A DNA stretch of 17,094 nt from Sphingobacteriaceae bacterium (GTDB lineage Bacteria > Bacteroidota > Bacteroidia > Sphingobacteriales > Sphingobacteriaceae): positions 1 through 17,094 of the forward strand of contig JAIPAN010000007.1 of NCBI GenBank assembly GCA_021740025.1, written 5' to 3'. Positions 1 through 8,323 of the stretch are shown piece after piece. Position numbers and translations under genes: made by a program. Under the pieces are notes generated by a model. It saw only the letters and a program-made list of their open reading frames with translations. It was not told the origin of the DNA and did not search any database. The first letter of the stretch is position 1; the number at the start of each line of letters is the position of its first letter.

Positions 1-99
1 GTTAGAAATTTTAGCCAATAACTCATAAGGAATATGACTCCAATCGGCCGTCATACCATCTACCGAGCCTACTGCCCGCAAACAAATGACATGTTCCTA
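1..99 (-). pseudogene. guaA: guaA continuation after the in-frame TAG (3' end outside window)
   Basis: After the TAG at 97-99 the same frame continues without a stop for 32 codons to the window edge. Its translation resumes at once with [19 protein letters not shown], typical of the GuaA C-terminal domain. The break is therefore a single nonsense codon (TAC or TAT to TAG) and not a frameshift or a true gene end. It may be a real mutation, an assembly or base-calling error, or less likely readthrough. TAG also ends three other genes in the window (1482-1484, 7040-7042, 11470-11472), which argues against a reassigned codon. Confidence 0.85.
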
Positions 100-1446
100 G
101 GTACGCTCATCGCCCATTACCCCTACCGATTGTACGGGCAAGAAAATGGCGCCCGCTTGCCACACCTTATCGTACCAACCAGCAGCTTTTAAATGATGGA
201 TATAAATAGCATCAGCTTCTTGCAAAATGGCTACTTTTTCGGGGGTTACGTCTTCTAAAATACGAATGGCCAAACCCGGACCAGGGAAAGGATGACGACC
301 TAATAGAGCAGCATCAATACCCAAAGCCTTGCCAACTCGGCGTACTTCATCTTTAAACAAGGTATTTAGCGGTTCAACCACCTGCAATTTCATAAAATCA
401 GGCAAACCACCCACGTTATGGTGCGATTTAATGGTAGCCGAAGGTCCTTTTACCGATACCGACTCAATTACATCGGGGTAAATGGTGCCTTGACCCAACC
501 ATTTTACGTCTTGTACTTCGTGGGCAGCATCGTCGAATACTTCGATAAATACCCGACCAATGGCCTTACGTTTTAACTCTGGGTCTTTTATGCCGGCCAA
601 TGCGGTATAAAATCTGTTTTTTGCATCTACGCCTTTAATATTTAAACCCATGTGCTGGTACGAATCCAACACTTGTTGAAATTCATCTTTACGCAATAGA
701 CCATTATCTACAAAAATGCAATGCAGGTTTTTACCAATGGCTTGGTGTAAGAGTACGGCTGCCACGGTAGAATCTACGCCACCCGATAAGCCTAATACCA
801 CTTTATCATCGCCTAGCTTTTGGCGTAAGGCATCAATGGTGGTTTCAATAAAGGAATCGGCTGTCCAATTTTGGGAACAGCCGCAAATATCAACCAAAAA
901 GTTTTGGAGCAATTGCTTGCCATCGGTACTGTGTGTAACCTCGGGGTGGAACTGAATGCCCCACAGCTGTTTATTTTTTACCTGAAAGGCCGCGGCCTTT
1001 ACCGTATCGGTACTGGCAATGATATCAAAATCGGCAGGAATGGTAGCAATGGTATCGCTATGCGACATCCATACCTGAGAATTTAACGGAATATTTTTAA
1101 GTAGCGGATTATCCTCGTTCACAAAATCTAAATGCACCCGTCCGTATTCTCTGGTAGAAGAAGCTAACACTTCGCCCCCACTTTGCTGGGCCATATATTG
1201 GGCACCATAGCATACACCCAAAATCGGATAAATACCATCCCATTGCTTAAAATCTACCTGTGGCGCATCTTCTTGGCGCACCGAGTACGGGCTACCCGAC
1301 AAAATAATGCCTTTAAAAGTAGCGTCGAGGCTTGGAATATGGTTAAAGGGATGAATTTCGCAGTACACATTGAGTTCCCGAACACGACGGGCAATGAGTT
1401 GGGTATACTGTGAACCGAAATCGAGAATGAGAATTTTTTCCTGCAT
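97..1446 (-). CDS. guaA: GMP synthase (glutamine-hydrolysing), interrupted by in-frame TAG
   Basis: GuaA converts XMP, ATP and glutamine to GMP, the last step of guanine nucleotide synthesis in the cytoplasm. The class I glutamine amidotransferase domain comes first (about residues 1-190), with the nucleophile Cys79 in GVCYG and the His167/Glu169 pair in QFHPE. The ATP-pyrophosphatase domain follows, with its P-loop SGGVDS at 221-226, and then the start of the C-terminal dimerisation domain. The ATG at 1446 is preferred over the TTG two codons upstream because that TTG lies inside a promoter octamer and the family begins close to this Met. Translation halts after 449 residues at TAG (97-99), where the family normally has Tyr in GDERTY. 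The reading frame then stays open and GuaA-like to the window edge. The usual length is about 510 residues, so about 60 would be lost, including the XMP-binding C-terminus. Assignment is certain; functionality is in doubt. Confidence 0.93.
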   Translation of the reverse strand: MQEKILILDFGSQYTQLIARRVRELNVYCEIHPFNHIPSLDATFKGIILSGSPYSVRQEDAPQVDFKQWDGIYPILGVCYGAQYMAQQSGGEVLASSTREYGRVHLDFVNEDNPLLKNIPLNSQVWMSHSDTIATIPADFDIIASTDTVKAAAFQVKNKQLWGIQFHPEVTHSTDGKQLLQNFLVDICGCSQNWTADSFIETTIDALRQKLGDDKVVLGLSGGVDSTVAAVLLHQAIGKNLHCIFVDNGLLRKDEFQQVLDSYQHMGLNIKGVDAKNRFYTALAGIKDPELKRKAIGRVFIEVFDDAAHEVQDVKWLGQGTIYPDVIESVSVKGPSATIKSHHNVGGLPDFMKLQVVEPLNTLFKDEVRRVGKALGIDAALLGRHPFPGPGLAIRILEDVTPEKVAILQEADAIYIHHLKAAGWYDKVWQAGAIFLPVQSVGVMGDERT

Positions 1447-1449
1447 GGG

Positions 1450-1457
1450 CAAATATA
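1450..1457 (-). promoter_or_regulatory. -7 promoter element TATATTTG of guaA, predicted leaderless
   Basis: TATATTTG matches the Bacteroidota -7 consensus TAnnTTTG. It ends three bases before the guaA ATG, so a start site four bases after the final G would fall on the A of the ATG. A TTTC at 1476-1479 on the minus strand is a three-of-four match to the -33 TTTG. The element lies in the 35-base gap behind the deacetylase gene, so guaA probably has its own promoter. Motif seen; transcription start inferred. Confidence 0.55.
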
Positions 1458-1481
1458 CAAGAAATAGGGAAAATTGAAAGC

Positions 1482-2414
1482 CTATTTAGGGAGTTTTAAA
1501 CTACTTTTTGGACGTATTTTATAGGTTTTACCGGCAACAGAAACAAACACCGTAACAATGTTCGGATTGAATACGGAATGCTTAGTTTCAGAAAATTGTA
1601 GCAGCTTGAAAGCTTGCAAATATTCGACAACTTCTATCATGGTTAAGGCACAAACGGCTTTGCTTTCGGCAATTTGTTTAAAGCAGTTTTCAAGGTCGTT
1701 CCACTTGGCGTCACTATCGCCTAGCTCCCAACTATGGCCCCAAACGGTGTATAAAGCCAAGGTATCGCTATCCAAAAAGTCGGTGGTTAATTTATTAAAA
1801 GCAGCCAATTCTTTCTTATCGTTTTCTAGATTTTTTGCTTCGTAATAGGCTTTCCCAAATTGGTGTACGCTAGGTTTCCAACGTAAAAAATCGGTAGGTA
1901 AACTGAAATTACGAGATTCATCCACTATTCGGGCATATTCCATTCCCGAGGTTTTAGCTATTTCTACCACTTCGTCGTTATAATTTCCAAATGGATAGGC
2001 CATTCCGCGAACACTCCGTTCAGCTATTTTTTCCAGAGCCAATTTATCGCCAAAAATTTCTGAACGTATTTCTGCTGGTGGCAATCCCGATAAACCGGGA
2101 TGGTTCATAGAGTGTACCGAAACTTCGTGGCCCTTAAAAAGGTTCTTAATCTCTTCTTTTAGAAGGTAATTCGGACTGTTTAATTTATTTGAATTTAAAT
2201 GGAAAGTTCCTTTTAACTGGTATTTATTGAGCAAGGCTACCAAGCGTCTATCTTGTAGGGGGCCATCATCGCTACTAAAAACAAAGGCTTTGGTTTTTCC
2301 ACCCGGAAAAAGTAACTGAATAGCTGTTTTTTGAGCCGTAGCGCTTAAGCTAGCCATACACAACAAAACGAATGTGAAAACCGTAATTTTTAAGGATGAT
2401 TTTAAAGGATTCAT
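1482..2414 (-). CDS. Secreted polysaccharide deacetylase (NodB/CE4-like)
   Basis: A 310-residue protein with a type I signal peptide: Lys5 and Lys9, a hydrophobic stretch at about 10-25, and likely cleavage near SATA/Q at residue 27-28. It should act in the periplasm or outside the cell. CE4 motifs appear in order: motif 1 SSDDGP with Asp49/Asp50, metal-binding motif 2 HSMNH at 101-105, motif 3 YPFGNYN at 140-146, and a late His in VWGHSWEL at 224-231. The family removes N- or O-acetyl groups from polysaccharides such as chitin oligomers, peptidoglycan or xylan; the substrate cannot be told here. The last 40 residues lie beyond the NodB fold and are unassigned. The gene is divergent from mdh and is followed 35 bases later by guaA. 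A TATTTTTG octamer at 2540-2547 (minus) could be its -7 element, but would give a leader of about 120 bases. Ends with TAG. Confidence 0.83.
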   Translation of the reverse strand: MNPLKSSLKITVFTFVLLCMASLSATAQKTAIQLLFPGGKTKAFVFSSDDGPLQDRRLVALLNKYQLKGTFHLNSNKLNSPNYLLKEEIKNLFKGHEVSVHSMNHPGLSGLPPAEIRSEIFGDKLALEKIAERSVRGMAYPFGNYNDEVVEIAKTSGMEYARIVDESRNFSLPTDFLRWKPSVHQFGKAYYEAKNLENDKKELAAFNKLTTDFLDSDTLALYTVWGHSWELGDSDAKWNDLENCFKQIAESKAVCALTMIEVVEYLQAFKLLQFSETKHSVFNPNIVTVFVSVAGKTYKIRPKSSLKLPK

Positions 2415-2513
2415 AGCTACAAGATGCAGATTTCACCTCAGAAAACAAAAAACAAGCATTAAAAATATAGTGATGTTCAACCGTAATGACTTTAAATTTT
2501 CAGCTCTTTTTGC

Positions 2514-2521
2514 TAGATTTG
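2514..2521 (+). promoter_or_regulatory. Putative -7 promoter element TAGATTTG of mdh
   Basis: TAGATTTG fits TAnnTTTG and lies 33 bases before the mdh ATG, giving a predicted start near 2525 and a leader of about 30 bases. No clear -33 TTTG is visible; the region is TTTAAATTTT. Moderate support only. Confidence 0.4.
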
Positions 2522-2554
2522 GTCACTGATATAAACATCCAAAAATATACGAAT

Positions 2555-3493
2555 ATGAAAATTACCGTAGTTGGTGCGGGAGCCGTAGGTGCCACTTGTG
2601 CCGATAATATTGCCAGAAAAGAATTAGCACAAGAATTGGTGCTTTTAGACATTAAAGAAGGTTTTGCAGAAGGCAAGGCCATGGATATGATGCAAACAGC
2701 TACGCTTTTGGGATTTGATACCAAAATTAGTGGCAGCACCAACGACTACAGTAAAACCGCCAATTCGGATGTAGTAGTAATTACCTCGGGCTTGCCACGC
2801 AAACCGGGTATGACTCGTGAAGAATTGATTGGCACCAATGCCAACATTGTCAAAGGTGTAGTAGAAAACATTTTAAAGTTTTCTCCGAACGCCATTATTG
2901 TGGTTATTTCTAACCCAATGGATACCATGACGTATTTGGCCTTAAAATCTTGCGGAATTCCGAAAAACAGAATTATAGGAATGGGCGGTATTTTAGATAG
3001 CGCCCGTTTTAAATATTATTTAAGCCAAGCGCTGAATTGCTCTTCTGCCGATTTACATGGCGTAGTAGTGGGTGGCCACGGCGATACCACTATGATTCCA
3101 TTAACTCGTTTGGCTCAATTAAACGGATTTGCTGTTTCTAACTTATTAGATGCCGAAACCTTGAAAAAAGTAGCTTCCGATACCATGGTTGGTGGTGCTA
3201 CGCTAACCGGCTTATTGGGTACTTCTGCTTGGTATGCTCCGGGTGCGGCAGGTGCGGCTTTGGTAGAAAGCATTGTACGTGATGAGAAAAAAGTATTCCC
3301 TTGCTGTGTAGCCCTTGATGGCGAATACGGCCAAAAAGATATTTGTCTAGGTGTGCCGGTAGTTATTGGTAAAAATGGATGGGAAAAAATAATCGATTAT
3401 AAATTGAATGATGAAGAACAAGCCGCCTTTAACAAAAGTGCAGAAGCTGTACGTGGCATGAATGCCGTATTGCACGATATGAAAGCTATTTAA
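2555..3493 (+). CDS. mdh: Malate dehydrogenase (NAD-dependent)
   Basis: Oxidises malate to oxaloacetate with NAD+ in the TCA cycle. The 312-residue protein belongs to the LDH/MDH superfamily, of the LDH-like MDH type. The Rossmann glycine motif GAGAVG is at 7-12, and Asp32 at the end of the second strand indicates NAD rather than NADP. The loop PRKPGMTR (81-88) carries Arg82, which marks malate over lactate specificity (LDH has Gln there). Asn120, the Asp148/Arg151 pair in LDSAR and catalytic His175 in GGHGD complete the active site. The start was set at ATG 2555 because the family begins with MKITVVGAG; the 23 codons upstream in frame are non-homologous and include the promoter octamer. No Shine-Dalgarno is visible. 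A strong terminator follows, so mdh is probably monocistronic. Confidence 0.97.
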   Translation: MKITVVGAGAVGATCADNIARKELAQELVLLDIKEGFAEGKAMDMMQTATLLGFDTKISGSTNDYSKTANSDVVVITSGLPRKPGMTREELIGTNANIVKGVVENILKFSPNAIIVVISNPMDTMTYLALKSCGIPKNRIIGMGGILDSARFKYYLSQALNCSSADLHGVVVGGHGDTTMIPLTRLAQLNGFAVSNLLDAETLKKVASDTMVGGATLTGLLGTSAWYAPGAAGAALVESIVRDEKKVFPCCVALDGEYGQKDICLGVPVVIGKNGWEKIIDYKLNDEEQAAFNKSAEAVRGMNAVLHDMKAI

Positions 3494-3512
3494 GTACATC
3501 ATTCTCTCTTAT

Positions 3513-3542
3513 AAAAAGCCCTCCAATTTAGGAGGGCTTTTT
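3513..3542 (+). terminator. Rho-independent terminator of mdh
   Basis: A perfect 12-bp stem, AAAAAGCCCTCC (3513-3524) with GGAGGGCTTTTT (3531-3542), and a 6-base loop AATTTA. It begins 20 bases after the mdh stop and is followed by GTTTTTA. Its end lies only seven bases before the next gene's promoter octamer. Confidence 0.92.
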
Positions 3543-3549
3543 GTTTTTA

Positions 3550-3557
3550 TATATTTG
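3550..3557 (+). promoter_or_regulatory. -7 promoter element TATATTTG of the DoxX-like gene, predicted leaderless
   Basis: TATATTTG lies exactly three bases before the ATG at 3561, the same arrangement as at guaA. The predicted start site coincides with the A of the ATG. The corresponding -33 region falls inside the mdh terminator hairpin and has only TTTA. Motif seen; leaderless initiation inferred. Confidence 0.5.
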
Positions 3558-3560
3558 GGC

Positions 3561-4217
3561 ATGAAATTTTTAGACGAACTATTTGATCGCATTCGCAAGA
3601 AAAGGCATTTAAATACCTTTGTTATCCTAACTCGATACCTCATTGGCTTCGCTTTTATTCCATCGGGATTAACCAAGGTGCTTAACGAACGCTTTACCCA
3701 AATTTCTACCGATAACCCCATTGGTTTTTTCTTTGAAGGCCTATACCAATCGGGTGTATTTTGGCAGTTTATAGGCTGGAGTCAATTAGTTGCCGCTTGT
3801 TTACTCATGACCCAACGTTTCGCAACTATTGGCGCCCTACTCTATTTGCCTCTTATTGCCAGCATTTGGGTAATTACGTGCAGCATGCACTTTACCGGCA
3901 CTTGGCTCATAACATCGCTCATGCTGTTTGCTTGTTTAGGCTTACTAGCCTGGGATTATCAGAAATGGAAAACACTATTTTATCCCGATAACTTCAGAAC
4001 CACAAGGGATAATACCCAATACCCCACCTATTCGAACACCTGGGTAGGTTTAGGCATTGTATTATTTGCTTGGAACGTAGTTGGCTTTTGGTATACCCAT
4101 GTTACTAAGGTACCAGCATGGTTGCTCTTAACAGGGTTAGGGGTAAATGTGATTTTGGTACTAAGCACCCTAATTATAGAAGAATGTAGGTATCGTAAAA
4201 CAACAAAGCCCAAATAA
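3561..4217 (+). CDS. DoxX-like integral membrane protein
   Basis: A 218-residue membrane protein with about six hydrophobic segments, near residues 18-38, 65-84, 87-107, 111-130, 160-180 and 184-205. A short charged N-terminus (DELFDRIRKKR) and a basic C-terminus (RYRKTTKPK) suggest cytoplasmic ends. The first segment, RYLIGFAFIPSGLTK, followed by a loop and TDNPIGFFF, resembles DoxX-family proteins of Bacteroidota, whose biochemical role is mostly unknown. I rely on remembered family resemblance, so the name is tentative. The start is ATG 3561; the TTG two codons upstream is part of the promoter octamer. The gene stands alone between two hairpins and converges on gyrB. The mdh terminator separates it from mdh, so co-transcription would need readthrough. 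Confidence 0.7.
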   Translation: MKFLDELFDRIRKKRHLNTFVILTRYLIGFAFIPSGLTKVLNERFTQISTDNPIGFFFEGLYQSGVFWQFIGWSQLVAACLLMTQRFATIGALLYLPLIASIWVITCSMHFTGTWLITSLMLFACLGLLAWDYQKWKTLFYPDNFRTTRDNTQYPTYSNTWVGLGIVLFAWNVVGFWYTHVTKVPAWLLLTGLGVNVILVLSTLIIEECRYRKTTKPK

Positions 4218-4232
4218 ATATCGGGGCTTTGT
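4203..4232. terminator. Hairpin between the convergent DoxX-like gene and gyrB
   Basis: A 9-bp stem, ACAAAGCCC (4203-4211) with GGGCTTTGT (4224-4232), and a 12-base loop. The 5' arm lies in the last codons of the DoxX-like gene and the stop codon is in the loop. The downstream tract GTTTATAT is only weakly T-rich, so it is a moderate terminator candidate. It could also serve gyrB, whose stop lies about 20 bases away on the other strand. Confidence 0.55.
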
Positions 4233-4250
4233 GTTTATATATGCATTGTT

Positions 4251-6209
<1,959 letters not shown>

Positions 6210-6229
6210 TTATTTAATACTACAAGTAT

Positions 6230-6237
6230 CAAAAATA
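6230..6237 (-). promoter_or_regulatory. Putative -7 promoter element TATTTTTG of gyrB
   Basis: TATTTTTG on the minus strand fits TAnnTTTG and lies 23 bases before the gyrB ATG, predicting a start near 6226 and a leader of about 20 bases. No clear -33 TTTG is visible at the expected distance. Confidence 0.5.
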
Positions 6238-6264
6238 AGGTTTAAAACTGTAGCTGAAGCATAA

Positions 6265-6273
6265 TGTGGATAA
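6265..6273 (-). promoter_or_regulatory. DnaA box TTATCCACA upstream of gyrB
   Basis: TGTGGATAA on the plus strand is TTATCCACA on the minus strand, an exact match to the DnaA box consensus TTATNCACA. It lies about 40-47 bases upstream of the predicted gyrB start site, in AT-rich sequence. I saw no second exact box nearby, so an origin is not supported. Regulation by DnaA is possible. Confidence 0.4.
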
Positions 6274-6274
6274 A

Positions 6275-6323
6275 TAATAGCCTTTTTGAACGTCCATTTA
6301 TTAACATTCGTAAAAGGCTATTA
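6275..6323. repeat. 12-bp inverted repeat in the gyrB/ompH-like intergenic region
   Basis: TAATAGCCTTTT at 6275-6286 is the exact reverse complement of AAAAGGCTATTA at 6312-6323, with a 25-base spacer. The right arm covers about -30 to -41 of the predicted OmpH-like start and the left arm is upstream of gyrB. It could be a regulator site or an RNA/DNA hairpin. There is no T-tract on either strand that would make it a clear terminator. Confidence 0.5.
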
Positions 6324-6341
6324 AATACACCGATGAAAGTT

Positions 6342-6349
6342 TATATTTG
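6342..6349 (+). promoter_or_regulatory. -7 promoter element TATATTTG of the OmpH-like gene
   Basis: TATATTTG is an exact TAnnTTTG match 24 bases before the ATG at 6374, predicting a start near 6353 and a leader of about 21 bases. The expected -33 region lies in the right arm of the inverted repeat and has no clear TTTG. Confidence 0.55.
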
Positions 6350-6373
6350 TGCATTATTGAACAAAATTTAAAC

Positions 6374-6949
6374 ATGAAAAAACAACTAATCTACGTATTG
6401 ATGATTGCTTTAGGCTTAAGCTTTTTAGTAGCATCGTGCAGCAAAACAGCACCCCAAACTAGCACAAGTACACAAACCGGAACTCCAGCCATTGTATATG
6501 TAAATTCTGATTCCTTGTTAAGCAAGTACGAATACTTTACCAGCATTAAAGATAAATTCGAGGAAAAATCTAAAAAAGCACAAGCTGACTTAAATGCAAA
6601 AGGTACGGCTTTTCAACGTGAAGTAGCTCAATATCAGCAACAAGCAAATGCTATGAGCGCCGATCAACGTGCTGCCACTGAAGATCGTTTGGCCCGCAAA
6701 CAACAAGAATTGGCTAGCTATAACCAAAATGCCAGCTCTGCATTAGCCAATGAAGAAGCGGCCGAAAACGAGAAATTGTACGAAAAAGTAGCGGCCTTTT
6801 TAAAAGGCTTTGCTAAAGAAAAGGGATACAAAATGGTATTAACCTACTCTAAAGCAAACCCAACCGTATTATTTGCCGACGAGAGTTTAGACGTGACCAA
6901 AGAAGTGGTAACAGGCCTAAACGAAGCTTACGCTAAAGACAAAAAATAA
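6374..6949 (+). CDS. OmpH/Skp-like periplasmic chaperone, lipoprotein form
   Basis: A 191-residue exported protein of the OmpH (Skp) family, which holds unfolded outer-membrane proteins in the periplasm. The N-terminus MKKQLIYVLM and a hydrophobic stretch lead to a lipobox LVASC with Cys22 as the predicted lipidated residue, so it is probably membrane-anchored rather than soluble like E. coli Skp. After a Ser/Thr/Gln-rich linker (about 23-38) comes the OmpH head strand AIVYVNSDSLLSKYEYF, then a long Lys/Glu/Gln-rich coiled coil (about 55-125), then the returning head segment around LTYSKANPTVLFADESLDVT. The start was set at ATG 6374 because the signal peptide begins there; the nine codons upstream in frame cover the promoter. 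It is divergent from gyrB and ends in its own terminator. Family call firm; anchoring and client proteins inferred. Confidence 0.87.
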   Translation: MKKQLIYVLMIALGLSFLVASCSKTAPQTSTSTQTGTPAIVYVNSDSLLSKYEYFTSIKDKFEEKSKKAQADLNAKGTAFQREVAQYQQQANAMSADQRAATEDRLARKQQELASYNQNASSALANEEAAENEKLYEKVAAFLKGFAKEKGYKMVLTYSKANPTVLFADESLDVTKEVVTGLNEAYAKDKK

Positions 6950-6965
6950 ATTCAACTACTTGTAA

Positions 6966-6995
6966 AAAAAACCTCGGCATTAGTCGGGGTTTTTT
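6966..6995. terminator. Bidirectional terminator between the OmpH-like gene and the S4 gene
   Basis: A 13-bp stem with two G-U pairs, AAAAAACCTCGGC (6966-6978) with GTCGGGGTTTTTT (6983-6995), and loop ATTA. It starts 17 bases after the OmpH-like stop. The A-tract on the left gives a T-tract on the minus strand, so it can also terminate the convergent S4 gene. Confidence 0.9.
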
Positions 6996-7039
6996 ATTTC
7001 CAGAGTTTAAGCTTATCATCAATTTTAAAAAATCGGGAA

Positions 7040-7438
7040 CTAGTCCTCCTCAAACCAACCCTCTTGCAGTTCGTCAATTTCGCGACGATCTTTTTTGGTA
7101 GGACGTCCAGCACCCCGATCTCGAGTAAGTATTGGAGAAAGAAAGGCAGATTTAAAGGCTTGGGTTTCTTCTGGCGGAGTTAAATCTTCGTAATAGGAAC
7201 TTACTGATTTGGCGTCCATGCGTTTTTCAAGCAGGCCTTCTACCCGAATAGTTTTCTTTAAACCCCCTTTTTGTACCGTATAAATTTCGCCAATTTTGAC
7301 CGTATAGGCGGGTTTAATGGCTTGTCCGCCTAATTTTACACGGCCAGCTTTACACGCCTCTGTAGCCACGCTTCGGGTTTTAAATGCCCGAATTGCCCAC
7401 AAATATTTATCAATACGTAATTTTTCTTTTTCAGCCAT
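7040..7438 (-). CDS. hslR: S4-domain RNA-binding protein, Hsp15-like
   Basis: A 132-residue basic protein. The N-terminal S4 RNA-binding domain (about residues 1-65) begins with RIDKYLWAIRAFKTRSVATE and contains the S4 loop GRVKLGGQAIKP. A linker and a charged tail, GRPTKKDRREIDELQ, follow, closely resembling the RPDKKERRDL tail of E. coli Hsp15. Hsp15 binds 50S subunits carrying a stranded nascent chain and helps recycle them. The start was set at ATG 7436-7438; the six codons before it, opening with TTG, lie in the likely leader. A GATTTTTG at 7454-7461 (minus) is one mismatch from a -7 element. The gene is divergent from dapD. It ends with TAG, and a TAA follows four codons later in frame. 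Family firm, precise role inferred. Confidence 0.85.
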   Translation of the reverse strand: MAEKEKLRIDKYLWAIRAFKTRSVATEACKAGRVKLGGQAIKPAYTVKIGEIYTVQKGGLKKTIRVEGLLEKRMDAKSVSSYYEDLTPPEETQAFKSAFLSPILTRDRGAGRPTKKDRREIDELQEGWFEED

Positions 7439-7495
7439 GACGTTTATATGAGACAAAAATCCTCAAAAAACTGTTAATTTGCTAAAAATTAAATT

Positions 7496-8314
7496 ATGAT
7501 CGCCGAATTACAACAAAAAATAGAAGCTGCCTGGGAAGATAGACAGCTATTAAGCTATAAAGAATACACCGATGCCATTGAAATCGTTATCCAAAAACTA
7601 GATTTAGGGGAAATACGTGTGGCTGAACCTATTGGTACCCGCTGGCATGTAAACGATTGGATTAAAAAAGCGGTTATTTTATACTTCCCAATTCGCCAAA
7701 TGGAAGAAATAAAGGTAGGCCCTTTTGTTTTTCACGATAAAATGAAGTTGAAAACAAATTTTAAAGAGCAAGGTGTACGTGTTGTACCTCATGGCCTAGC
7801 CCGTTATGGTGCCTATTTGGCCAAAGGGGTAATCATGATGCCATCGTATGTAAACATTGGCGCTTATGTAGATGCAGGTACCATGGTGGATACCTGGGCA
7901 ACAGTAGGATCCTGTGCGCAAATTGGGAAACATGTACATTTAAGTGGTGGCGTGGGTATTGGCGGTGTATTAGAGCCCGTACAAGCAGCACCGGTAATTA
8001 TTGAAGATAACTGCTTTATTGGCTCTAGAGCCATTGTGGTAGAAGGGGTGCATGTTGAAGCGGAAGCCGTTTTAGGGGCCAACGTGGTACTTACTGCATC
8101 AACCAAAATTATAGACGTTACGGGCACCGAGCCTATTGAATACAAAGGTCGTGTTCCGGCCCGTTCGGTAGTAATTCCGGGTTCATATACCAAAAAATTC
8201 CCTTCAGGAGAGTTTCAGGTACCTTGCGCCTTAATTATTGGACAACGCAAAGAATCAACAGATAAAAAAACCTCGTTAAACGATGCGTTGAGGGAAAATC
8301 AAGTAGCTGTTTAA
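7496..8314 (+). CDS. dapD: 2,3,4,5-tetrahydropyridine-2,6-dicarboxylate N-succinyltransferase
   Basis: DapD transfers succinyl from succinyl-CoA to tetrahydrodipicolinate in the succinylase branch of the diaminopimelate/lysine pathway, feeding peptidoglycan and protein synthesis. The 272 residues match the family length (E. coli 274). An alpha-helical N-terminal domain (about 1-100) contains GTRWHVNDWIKKAVILYF. A left-handed beta-helix of hexapeptide repeats follows from about 105 to 225, visible as runs such as VNIGAYVDAGTMVDTWATVG, then HLSGGVGIGGVLEP and IIEDNCFIGSRAIVVEG. Asp and Glu residues expected in the active site lie in DAGTMVD and EP. The C-terminal segment is PCALIIGQRKESTDKK. 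The upstream TTAATTTG is one mismatch from a -7 element. It leads a plus-strand run with the glycosyltransferase nine bases behind. Confidence 0.96.
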   Translation: MIAELQQKIEAAWEDRQLLSYKEYTDAIEIVIQKLDLGEIRVAEPIGTRWHVNDWIKKAVILYFPIRQMEEIKVGPFVFHDKMKLKTNFKEQGVRVVPHGLARYGAYLAKGVIMMPSYVNIGAYVDAGTMVDTWATVGSCAQIGKHVHLSGGVGIGGVLEPVQAAPVIIEDNCFIGSRAIVVEGVHVEAEAVLGANVVLTASTKIIDVTGTEPIEYKGRVPARSVVIPGSYTKKFPSGEFQVPCALIIGQRKESTDKKTSLNDALRENQVAV

Positions 8315-8323
8315 GCATATAAA

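Noticed and set aside
97..99. TAG read as an amino acid (codon reassignment)
   Set aside because: TAG also closes the deacetylase, S4-domain and cca genes at sensible ends, so a general reassignment does not fit.
2540..2547. TATTTTTG on the minus strand as a promoter for the deacetylase
   Set aside because: The match is exact but lies within the mdh leader, would give a leader of about 120 bases, and has no -33 element. It is kept only as a possibility in the gene entry.
7864..8193. Open frame of 109 codons antisense to dapD
   Set aside because: It mirrors the repeat-rich coding sequence of dapD, has no recognisable domain and no start signal, so it is a shadow frame.
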